Position numbers and translations under genes: made by a program. From Candidatus Heimdallarchaeota archaeon (GTDB lineage Archaea; Asgardarchaeota; Heimdallarchaeia; Heimdallarchaeales; Heimdallarchaeaceae), in contig JAUWPI010000004.1 in the NCBI GenBank assembly GCA_030611665.1, positions 1-41,617 on the forward strand: a stretch of 41,617 nucleotides of DNA. Direction: 5' to 3'. Below, one piece after another: positions 9,551 to 18,358 of the stretch (the stretch's first letter is position 1; each line of letters begins with the position of its first letter). Under the pieces are notes generated by a model that had not been told where the DNA came from, searched no databases, and saw only the letters and a list, made by a program, of their open reading frames with translations.

Positions 9551-11191
9551 TTATTCTTTTGTAGCTTCTTCTTTTTCTGTAGGTTCTTCAAGAGTCAATG
9601 GAGGAGTTAATAATGCTGTAGATTCTATCAATTTTTTACCGTCAACAATATTTTGCTTGATATATCCAAAATAATCAAGTTCGTAAATATATTTTGATGC
9701 AACTTCATGACTTATGTTCAAGATTTTTGATAATTCTTCCTGAATCAAAGGTCTTTGAAAGTCATTTAGAATATAGAGGACACGATATTTTGGATCGGTA
9801 TTCAGAAATGCTTCTACAGATTTTAGAATCTTTTTGGTTTGATCTATTTTCTTCTGTAGTTTCTGAACATTAAGCTCATATTGATACTTTTCTTCAGAGG
9901 ACATCGTACCTTGTTTTTCCATAATTTCTAGGGTGTTCTTGGTAGCATTTAGCTCTTTGTTTGCTTCATCAAACTTCGCTCGTAAATCTTGTATTATTTC
10001 ATCATTATCAAGCAACGATTGTTCTAAACTCTCCTTTTCAATAGTTGCCTTTTCAGCCATTTCACGAATATCTTTCATTTCTGATTCTTTCTCTGCAAAT
10101 TGCATCATAAGTTCATCTGATTGTGTCTTAAGGGTGTGAGCTTCCTGTTCTTTTGAGCTAATTTCTTGTTGTATCTCAACCATCGTTTCAGCAAGTCTTT
10201 CCATATCTGTGTCTTTTTCGTGTAACTGTTTCCTTAAGGTTTCAATTTGAGCGCTATCCTCTTGCTTTTCATCAGCTTGTTCTTGAATAGAAGTCATCTG
10301 TTGTTTTAGAGCGCTAATCTGTGTGGATTTTTGCTGGATGTCTATTTTCTGATTTCTTACAGTATCCTCATGTTCAGCTATCTGATTTCTAAGGTTAAAA
10401 TTAGTTTGACGCGATTTATCCAATTGCTTCTGTAGATCATCGAATAGTTTATCTTCTTTTGTCACTGCTTCGGAAGACATGGAGCGTAATTTAGTTTCCA
10501 TTTCTTCAACATGTTTAGCCATTACATCTCTTTCAATTTTAATCCTGTTAAACTCAGATTGAAGATTATTTTTCTCTAAACTTAATTGATGAACCAACCT
10601 GTCTTTTTCTACAATCACTTGATCTCTTCCTTCAATGATTGTTTGATCCACACCAACGGTGGTTGCACGTTTAGATAACTCCTCTATCTGCTGGTCTTTG
10701 CTAATTAAAACAGTTTGAAGATCAGTGATTTCATTCTGTATAGTAATGGTTTCAGCTTTGTAATTACCTAAAGCATCACTCATTTCATCAATTTTCACAG
10801 AATCGTCTTGGATTCTTGATTCTAGTCTAGGTATTTTGCTTGCTTCTTTTTTGAATTTATCTAGCTCATCTAACATTTCTTTTGTTATCATACCTGCATC
10901 TACAAAGCCTTGCTCAATACCTTGTCTGATCTTTGATGTACTTTCAGTTACAACGGTAAGATGTATATCTCGAAAGAGGCTTACATAACTACTTTTGAAA
11001 TTGCGTATAATATTGTCCACTTCAGAAACAGAGTATTGTGCTTTACCGGGAGCGAGAGAATTACTCTTTATTTCCTCTGCTCTAGCCTTGGTTTGCTCCT
11101 CTGAGGAATTTCGAACGATTCTCATATCTCCTAGAAATTTCTTAATTAGTGACCGCACTATACTGAATGGACTATCAGATTCTACTGCCAT
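9551..11191 (-). CDS. Long coiled-coil protein with C-terminal winged-helix-like domain
   Basis: About 350 aa of heptad-like Glu/Gln/Lys-rich sequence, then 'YRVLYILNDFQRPLIQEELSKILNISHEVASKYIYELDYFGYIKQ'. Confidence 0.65.
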   Translation of the reverse strand: MAVESDSPFSIVRSLIKKFLGDMRIVRNSSEEQTKARAEEIKSNSLAPGKAQYSVSEVDNIIRNFKSSYVSLFRDIHLTVVTESTSKIRQGIEQGFVDAGMITKEMLDELDKFKKEASKIPRLESRIQDDSVKIDEMSDALGNYKAETITIQNEITDLQTVLISKDQQIEELSKRATTVGVDQTIIEGRDQVIVEKDRLVHQLSLEKNNLQSEFNRIKIERDVMAKHVEEMETKLRSMSSEAVTKEDKLFDDLQKQLDKSRQTNFNLRNQIAEHEDTVRNQKIDIQQKSTQISALKQQMTSIQEQADEKQEDSAQIETLRKQLHEKDTDMERLAETMVEIQQEISSKEQEAHTLKTQSDELMMQFAEKESEMKDIREMAEKATIEKESLEQSLLDNDEIIQDLRAKFDEANKELNATKNTLEIMEKQGTMSSEEKYQYELNVQKLQKKIDQTKKILKSVEAFLNTDPKYRVLYILNDFQRPLIQEELSKILNISHEVASKYIYELDYFGYIKQNIVDGKKLIESTALLTPPLTLEEPTEKEEATKE

Positions 11192-11296
11192 TTGCTCCAG
11201 CTCTATCCTTTATGTTATATAAGACAAAAGATATTTGAATATAAATGAATTTCGTCAGTCCGACTCACAAATCATCTTCATTTATTGAAAAAAATT

Positions 11297-11980
11297 TCAT
11301 TCAATTATTAATGAAAGATTGAACATCGCATCTCTATATTCATCTATTTCTTGCAAGAAGCCTGATAGATGATTATAAGATACAATTGGAATTTCAGAGT
11401 AGAATTGAAGATTGTATTCCCTCCATGAAATAATCATAGGAAAGAGGAATATTTTTCTTTTTATTGGCAATGTTAGATTTGACATTAAATCCTCCGATAT
11501 TATAGGGAATTGTTCAAATAAAATTTCAACTCTTTCTTTCTGTTTCTCAGCTGAATTCTTCAGAAAGCTAGAAGATCCTGTATTGTGATGTTTACAATCA
11601 ATTGCAAACAAATATGGGAATTTGAATGCTAATAGATCAATTTCGTATTTTGTAAACTCATCTTTGAATCTAAAATTTGTCAGAACAGAATAGTTGTTCT
11701 CATCAAAGATTGTACTCATTATATGTTCAAAACCCTTCCAATCCAGTTTTTCCAGAATTAGCGAAGCATTTTTTCCTTGTTTTAATAATGTATAAATTAT
11801 CCTTCCTTTCTCATTTTCACTAAACTCTGTTTTATTAAAAAACTCATCTGAAGAATAATTTATTGATTGAAGTATCATCTGGCATTTAAATATCTCACTT
11901 TGTGATAATTTTGGCATATTGAAATTATTTTTTTGTAAAACGCGATTTAAAATTACTCGAGTTACAGTATCAAGCTTCAA
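11297..11980 (-). CDS. PD-(D/E)XK nuclease-like protein
   Basis: 'GFEHIMSTIF...YEIDLLAFKFPYLFAIDCKHH' fits the E...D...(D/E)xK restriction-endonuclease-like core. Confidence 0.55.
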   Translation of the reverse strand: MKLDTVTRVILNRVLQKNNFNMPKLSQSEIFKCQMILQSINYSSDEFFNKTEFSENEKGRIIYTLLKQGKNASLILEKLDWKGFEHIMSTIFDENNYSVLTNFRFKDEFTKYEIDLLAFKFPYLFAIDCKHHNTGSSSFLKNSAEKQKERVEILFEQFPIISEDLMSNLTLPIKRKIFLFPMIISWREYNLQFYSEIPIVSYNHLSGFLQEIDEYRDAMFNLSLIIE

Positions 11981-12011
11981 ATTAAACCCTCAAAGAAGTA
12001 AAGAAGAATTA

Positions 12012-12791
12012 TTATGGTTTAGCAGATTTCACTCTTTGGATAATAATTTCCCTTGTTAATTGTTCTATTGGTTGTGCAACTTTTTGAACACTTAAAGGTC
12101 TTGCACCTCTCTGCAATCTCCCATATTCATCCAGTTTGGATTTGATATCTGGGCTACGGAGTAATGTCATAAGCTCGTTCCTAGCTTGGAGACAGGAGGT
12201 TTCAATTACCCTCATGTAAGCATCACCTTTATTTGAAGCTAATTTTTTCTCCACTAACATATCAAGGAACCTATCTGTAGGAGTTCTATTTTCTGCTGGC
12301 ATATCTATTTTATTTAATACTATTATGAATGGTAATGATTTACCTAAAGCATCTCCTTTCAAAGAAATTAGTTCGGCTAGACTTTCGACATTATCATCCC
12401 ACATATTTAAGCTTGGATCAAACATAAAAATTAAGCCATCTGCTCCTTCAAGAACAACCTTTCTTTGTATATAGTGCCTTTTCTGTCCAGCAACTGTCCA
12501 CACTTGATAACGAAGTTTCGGAACGCTAACTCCTTGGCCTTTAGGTAACTCAAAAGTGCTTTGATCATAAAATATAGTTCTCCCACTGGGGTCATCAATT
12601 TTCTTTAATGATGAATAAATAGTTTCAGGATCTTCAACTTTTCTTAGTACGTTATATACAGTAAGCATACTTGTTTTTCCAGCTAAAGAAGGTCCGTATA
12701 TTACCAGTTTAAGGTAAGGAACTCCAGAACCATCAACCTTGAAGATATCTTTGATAGTTAATTTTCCTGACATCGTTTTTCTTGCCACCAA
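12012..12791 (-). CDS. MglA-like small Ras-superfamily GTPase
   Basis: G1 GPSLAGKTS, G3 WTVAGQ (Thr instead of Asp as in MglA TVPGQ), G4 NKID. Confidence 0.75.
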   Translation of the reverse strand: MVARKTMSGKLTIKDIFKVDGSGVPYLKLVIYGPSLAGKTSMLTVYNVLRKVEDPETIYSSLKKIDDPSGRTIFYDQSTFELPKGQGVSVPKLRYQVWTVAGQKRHYIQRKVVLEGADGLIFMFDPSLNMWDDNVESLAELISLKGDALGKSLPFIIVLNKIDMPAENRTPTDRFLDMLVEKKLASNKGDAYMRVIETSCLQARNELMTLLRSPDIKSKLDEYGRLQRGARPLSVQKVAQPIEQLTREIIIQRVKSAKP

Positions 12792-12810
12792 TAGTTTGTT
12801 TTTTCGAATT

Positions 12811-12833
12811 AAGATTTTAATTTATAAAATCTT
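12811..12833. promoter_or_regulatory. 9-bp perfect inverted repeat overlapping a TATA-like sequence upstream of the GTPase gene
   Basis: AAGATTTTA-ATTTA-TAAAATCTT. Confidence 0.4.
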
Positions 12834-12946
12834 TTCGAGTGTGAAGTCTAATTCTTTATGTTTTGGAAATCTATTAAATCTTACTATGGTCTCAACCATA
12901 TTTTTATAAAAAAAAGGACGAAAATACGATTTTTTTGAATAACTGA

Positions 12947-13642
12947 TTACACGCCTTGATTGTGGAGCTCAGACAAGCTTTTTTCATCTCTGTGCAGAGA
13001 TACAGCAAGCTCAGCAATAATACCATCAAGAAAAGCTAAAGCAGCTTGCTCAAAAGCAGTTCCTTCAGGAGCTAAAGTGCTGTCTAATCCTTTACTTCTT
13101 CGATTTAAATCGGATTTTGTTCTTCCCTTTAATTTCACTGTAACGTCCCCTAATCTTCCAATCAAGCTTTGTGGATAACTAGTTAAGACAATTACAAATG
13201 GGTTATAAATCAAATAGGTTTCCAACATTGCTTTAACAATAGGTGTGGTTCCAGAACCACTTACTACAATTATACTATCTTCCTCTTTTAATCTTGGAAC
13301 AGATCTAGTATTTGTAATAAAACGACATTCTACACCAAAATGTTCGAGCCTTGTTTGAAACATTTGACCAACCATTGCGCTTCGACCACTTGCAAGGATA
13401 TAGATCCTTTTCTTGTTTTGAATATCGGATAATAGTCTATCTCTAACTTGTTGAACATATTCATAATGTTCCATCATATGTTGAATATTAGTTTGAAGAT
13501 TCTCAACCATGAGCTGCATAGCTAAGATAATTGCAGAATGTTCAGTTTGCTGATTTGCTAAATTCTTGATGCGTTCATCATAAGCTAGAGAGCGAACGGA
13601 CTTATTTTTCCCAGAATTATTCTCTTTTTCTTTTTTGTTCAT
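12947..13642 (-). CDS. SIS-domain protein, 6-phospho-3-hexuloisomerase-like
   Basis: 'IYILASGRSAMVGQMFQTRLEHFG', 'VVSGSGTTP', 'APEGTAFEQAALAFLDGIIAEL' pattern of the PHI/HxlB family. Confidence 0.8.
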   Translation of the reverse strand: MNKKEKENNSGKNKSVRSLAYDERIKNLANQQTEHSAIILAMQLMVENLQTNIQHMMEHYEYVQQVRDRLLSDIQNKKRIYILASGRSAMVGQMFQTRLEHFGVECRFITNTRSVPRLKEEDSIIVVSGSGTTPIVKAMLETYLIYNPFVIVLTSYPQSLIGRLGDVTVKLKGRTKSDLNRRSKGLDSTLAPEGTAFEQAALAFLDGIIAELAVSLHRDEKSLSELHNQGV

Positions 13643-13818
13643 TTTTACCCCACAGATCAGATGTAATTTTTATTAAAATTTACTATGAATTGAAGCTAAT
13701 TTATCATGTTAAGATGTCTATGTGCTGAAGCTTTTAGTTGCTTAAAAATTTCTCGGTAAGCAGCGAAATACCATAAATAAAATTATAAACAATAAATCAA
13801 GAATTAAAGTGGATTAAT

Positions 13819-16752
13819 TTGAAACTTTTAGACAAGCTAAAGAAAAACTACAGAATAGTATCAATCTGTATACTAATTTTTTGGATTCTAATAGTTTCAA
13901 TAAATATGAATAAGATTCTTAATTTGAACGATTTTATTGCAGATGAAAGTTCTAGTTTAATATCATCTGGAGATATTCAAGAAGCAGACCAAGGTGCAGA
14001 CATCTTGGGTCGATTTAGTGAGGATAATAGTAGTTTCCAGATAATTATTCACAATCCAAATGGTACAATTTTAACAGATGAAATGAGAACAACTATTACG
14101 AGCATTATTAACAATATAACTAGTAATCCAAAGATTGGTCCTTATCTTTCCTCTAAATTACCATATTCATCGCTTTTTGATGATGCAGATAATATGTTAA
14201 GAACAATTTTCAGTTTGCAATGGTTTGCAACACAACTTTCGTTTTCTTCAGTTCATTATATTTGGGGAGGTATTGATTATTTTTCCACTCTCTGGCTAGA
14301 ACGTTTCAACATCTCTTCAGACGTCAGTATAGCAACAGATACAACTGTTTTTCTAACAAAAGATTATCTAAATACTTTGTTGGATTCATATAATGAATCT
14401 AGATATTTACAAAATGCTTATGATTTCTTTGATTTATTAGCAGAAAGTTTCAAAGTATCCGCAAATATCACACTTCCAATAACCTCACAAGATGTACTAA
14501 ATCTATGTAAGGCCATCATAGTCACTAATGATACACTTTTTAGATCCTACGTAGAGGATCCAAGATATCTGCAGTTATTGCTATTTGTTTCTGAAGATTT
14601 TAATGAGACGAGATGGGATGAAAGTGAATATACTTACCAGCAAATTACAAAATTCCTGTTTAACACTACAGATAGTTTTAATGTTAATTTCGTAAAAGAA
14701 GTGTATGCTGATGGTGATATTGAGGGTTTTGTGAATGCAAAAAATAAATATCTAATGGATGTTCTCAAGAGAGAAGTGGAGCTACCTCCTATACCATTAG
14801 GAATAGTTGAAACATTCTTGAAACAATATACTAACTACAAAAATGAATCATCTCTAGTTGACACAACATTGATTACATTTAGAATGTCGTTAAGTCATAG
14901 AAACGAAATAGGAAAAGAAGCTTATATTGAACTTCTTGATTTTATGGAAGATTTGCAAGCGAATTATGATGACTTAAAACTATATGTAACAGGAATTAAT
15001 CTATTCATAGTAGAGCTTTCACTAGATTATATGGAACAACTTCAAAAAACCGATATAATCATAATTGTCACGATAATTATAATTCTAGTTTTAGTTTACA
15101 GATCACCTATTTTACCAATAATCCAGGTGTTCGTATTGGGAATAGCATTCAGTATCTCAAGGTTGTTATTCATTTTAATTGGCAATATGGTCGGAGGTCT
15201 ATCGAGTACAAGTTTACTTCTATTAAGTGTCAGCGTACTTGGAGCTACAACTGATTATTGCGTATTCCTCATGGGAGATTATTTGATCCACATTAAACAA
15301 GGAAAAAGCAGAATAGATGCTTTGAAGAAGACTTTAAGGAGAACATCTAAAAGCATCATTATATCGGCTATTTCTCTGACTGTAGGGTTTGGAGCTTTCA
15401 TTTTAAGTCGATATTCAATTATGACTGGAATGGGTTTTGGTGGTGCTATTGGCTTTTTTACAAGCATGGTTGTTTCCCTAACAGTTGTTCCAGCGATTCT
15501 TCTTCTAATAAATCCAAAGTATCTCACTAAATGGAAATTATCTCTAAAGAGAATAAAGAAACCAAAGTTTTCAGTAATTAATGGTGTGAAAAAAGCAGTC
15601 AATAATCCAAGAAAGGTATTAGCTGTTGCATTTGGTTTAGCTATAATAGGAACTGGGGTTTTTCTTTTAGTTCCTACTGATTATGCACAGATTTCAACCG
15701 CACCACAGTCTTATCAGAGTAGACAAGGTATAGATGCTTTGAACCATTATATGGGACCTGAATTTACTAGTCAAATAGTAATATTGTTCCACACTCCAGA
15801 AGGAGAAGGTTTCATTCGAGATAATCAGAGTTTAAATTATGAATCTATTAATGTTGTTCTTGAATTAGTAGAAATGGTATTAGCAGAAATTAATTTTTCA
15901 CGGGTTATAGGATTAAGTCATCCTATTGGTGATCCATACACAACGAGTAATGAGAACAGCTCTTATTTCTTAGCAGAGGAAATCCAAATTCTGATGAAGA
16001 ACTTTGTACTTCCCGATGTAACATATGGAACACTTATCCTTGGTTCTAGTTTTGAAGAAGGAGATAGAAGGTTAGATATACAGATAGAGAGAGCTAGAGA
16101 GATAATAATCGAACAAAAGCAAGAGAGAGATATCGAAGATTGGGATATTTATTTAACTGGTTTTGCACCTATTCTTTACGATTCAAAAGTGGGCATAACG
16201 GATGATTTTCTCCTCATTATTGTGATAGCGTCACTAACCATTATTATCCTTCTCTATATCTTTATGAAAAACATTCTTATGGCACTTAGAGTGTTAGTAA
16301 CAATATTAATTTCACTAGGAATTAGTCTAGGTTTCTTAGGGGGAGTTGGTTATTTCTTCTTGGGAGGATCCATATATTGGATTGTTCCTCTACTTCTATA
16401 TACAGTATTAATCGCTCTAGGGTTAGACTTTGATGTTTTATTCTTAGGAATTTTCAATGATCTCAATAGAGAGGATAAAAACGTGAGTAAGAACATAGTT
16501 GATGCGGTGGATCAAACAATGAGTAGTATTTCCGTTGCAGGTATAATCATGGCTGCAACTTACCTTACATTGGTTTTTACATCATCAATTCATATGAAAC
16601 AAATAGGATTAGGACTAGGTATTGGAATTCTCGTAGATGTATTTGTATCAAGATTATTTATTGTACCATCTGCAATTGTTATTACAGTTAAAACAACAAT
16701 ATTCAGTAGAAGGAAGAAAAATAAAAAGGAGAGTAGTATAGATGAAAAATAA
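13819..16752 (+). CDS. MMPL/RND-superfamily membrane transporter
   Basis: 977 aa; two 5-6 TM clusters with large extracytoplasmic loops; 'SVSVLGATTDYCVFLMGDY' and 'LIALGLDFDVLFLGIFND' match RND TM4/TM10 motifs; TTG start. Confidence 0.85.
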   Translation: MKLLDKLKKNYRIVSICILIFWILIVSINMNKILNLNDFIADESSSLISSGDIQEADQGADILGRFSEDNSSFQIIIHNPNGTILTDEMRTTITSIINNITSNPKIGPYLSSKLPYSSLFDDADNMLRTIFSLQWFATQLSFSSVHYIWGGIDYFSTLWLERFNISSDVSIATDTTVFLTKDYLNTLLDSYNESRYLQNAYDFFDLLAESFKVSANITLPITSQDVLNLCKAIIVTNDTLFRSYVEDPRYLQLLLFVSEDFNETRWDESEYTYQQITKFLFNTTDSFNVNFVKEVYADGDIEGFVNAKNKYLMDVLKREVELPPIPLGIVETFLKQYTNYKNESSLVDTTLITFRMSLSHRNEIGKEAYIELLDFMEDLQANYDDLKLYVTGINLFIVELSLDYMEQLQKTDIIIIVTIIIILVLVYRSPILPIIQVFVLGIAFSISRLLFILIGNMVGGLSSTSLLLLSVSVLGATTDYCVFLMGDYLIHIKQGKSRIDALKKTLRRTSKSIIISAISLTVGFGAFILSRYSIMTGMGFGGAIGFFTSMVVSLTVVPAILLLINPKYLTKWKLSLKRIKKPKFSVINGVKKAVNNPRKVLAVAFGLAIIGTGVFLLVPTDYAQISTAPQSYQSRQGIDALNHYMGPEFTSQIVILFHTPEGEGFIRDNQSLNYESINVVLELVEMVLAEINFSRVIGLSHPIGDPYTTSNENSSYFLAEEIQILMKNFVLPDVTYGTLILGSSFEEGDRRLDIQIERAREIIIEQKQERDIEDWDIYLTGFAPILYDSKVGITDDFLLIIVIASLTIIILLYIFMKNILMALRVLVTILISLGISLGFLGGVGYFFLGGSIYWIVPLLLYTVLIALGLDFDVLFLGIFNDLNREDKNVSKNIVDAVDQTMSSISVAGIIMAATYLTLVFTSSIHMKQIGLGLGIGILVDVFVSRLFIVPSAIVITVKTTIFSRRKKNKKESSIDEK

Positions 16753-18358
16753 GATATTAACTTGGATCACTATTTTATTCATTATTTTGCCTACTGCTCC
16801 AAAGGTATTAGCTGAAGCAAGAGATGATTTTCGAAGTATAAGTTTTGATGGGAAAGGTTACTTATTTAGGTATGATATTGTTCAGGGTGACAATTTAGAT
16901 AACGTTTTTTCAGATATGGGTTTTAACATTAAGGGAGAACTCTCAAATGCTGAATTACATGTTATATTGAAGGATAGAAAAACTGTAATTCAAGATGTTT
17001 ATCTCATTGAAAAGGATAAATTTGTACCAATGTATGTAACACTATTTGCGGTAGAAACTCATGTCCTCCTTAAAGAGTCAATTGAGATAATAGTTGACTC
17101 AACAAGTGGTATTATCTTAGATTTAATTGATTTTAACTTCCAACCGGTCGGGGAAGAAATCATTAATGTTGTACTCCCAGCAGGAACAAGTATAGTGGTC
17201 CCCAAAATATTTACTAACATAACTAGACCAAATTTCGGTAGTATGGTAAAGAATCTAGACATATTTGATTTCTTACCAATTGTTTTGGACTACGATTATA
17301 CAAGGTTTGAAGCGGAATTTACAGCTTTGGTTTTAGATCAGACATTTTCAGTAAATGTATTTAATCAAGGTTATGATGATTTTACAGTGTCTCTAGAAGC
17401 AAATATCGAACCAGCAGTTTCGATGAAAGCTTCTTGGAATAAAGAGAGTGGGATACTAGAATCATTTTCCTCGCATATTACTTTTGGGAATGAATCAACC
17501 ACATTAATTCTCACATTAAAGGATTATGAAGAGATTAGTTCACCAATAGATATTCCAGTTATTGGGTTTTTCATAAATAACAGTCAAGCTGATTTTGAAT
17601 TATATAGAAATCAAAGCATAACAGAAGACCTATTAAGAGATTGGGCAATTTGGGTCAAGCAGCTAAATCAAACCGTAGGGATACAATATGCTCTATACGA
17701 ATCAGGTTTAGATTTTGATTGGAACATGCGAATCTACGATTCAATAAATCATATGTACACGACGAACACACCTATTCATAAATCTTGGACAGCACTTATG
17801 CCTCCGATTCTTCTACCTTTGTGGGAAAGATTTGAAGGTAATATTATTCTGGTTCAAGAAGTCTTCACTCAGCTTGAAGATAAGTTAAACGGATATCAAT
17901 TTGAACTAAAGGGGGTCACTGATACACTGTATACAATTGAGAAAGCTAAACTTGATATTGAATATCAGCTTTTAGAGAATGTACATAATGTAATTTGGGA
18001 TTTATCAATCAAATACCAAGGAAATAACACACAAACAGTTATTCCACGTGTTTATGTTAATGAAGTTTATTTGAATACAACTGGATGGTTAGCTTATTCT
18101 GATGAAGGACTATTGAAAGGTTTTTCACATTCTTATCAAGAGCATTTTCATTCTTATTATGACCCTGAGGAGACAGATAAGGGAAACAACTATTTCTTTG
18201 AATATTTAATAGAATCTAATGTTCTTAATTTAACAATTCCTTCTTTTCAACCAGATCTGAATAATACCAGTTTCTCCAATATTGTGCAGATAGTTTTTTA
18301 TGTTCTTTTAGTCTATTTTATTTGGAGAAAAAGGCGTCAAAAAAGTGAATTCATGTGA
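16742..18358 (+). CDS. Secreted, C-terminally membrane-anchored protein of unknown function
   Basis: Signal-like N-terminus, single C-terminal TM 'FSNIVQIVFYVLLVYFIWRKRRQK'; overlaps the MMPL gene by 11 nt. Confidence 0.6.
   Translation: MKNKILTWITILFIILPTAPKVLAEARDDFRSISFDGKGYLFRYDIVQGDNLDNVFSDMGFNIKGELSNAELHVILKDRKTVIQDVYLIEKDKFVPMYVTLFAVETHVLLKESIEIIVDSTSGIILDLIDFNFQPVGEEIINVVLPAGTSIVVPKIFTNITRPNFGSMVKNLDIFDFLPIVLDYDYTRFEAEFTALVLDQTFSVNVFNQGYDDFTVSLEANIEPAVSMKASWNKESGILESFSSHITFGNESTTLILTLKDYEEISSPIDIPVIGFFINNSQADFELYRNQSITEDLLRDWAIWVKQLNQTVGIQYALYESGLDFDWNMRIYDSINHMYTTNTPIHKSWTALMPPILLPLWERFEGNIILVQEVFTQLEDKLNGYQFELKGVTDTLYTIEKAKLDIEYQLLENVHNVIWDLSIKYQGNNTQTVIPRVYVNEVYLNTTGWLAYSDEGLLKGFSHSYQEHFHSYYDPEETDKGNNYFFEYLIESNVLNLTIPSFQPDLNNTSFSNIVQIVFYVLLVYFIWRKRRQKSEFM

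Noticed and set aside
9933-10139. Ser-rich + strand ORF
   Set aside because: Antisense to the coiled-coil gene; Ser/Phe richness mirrors Glu/Lys codons.
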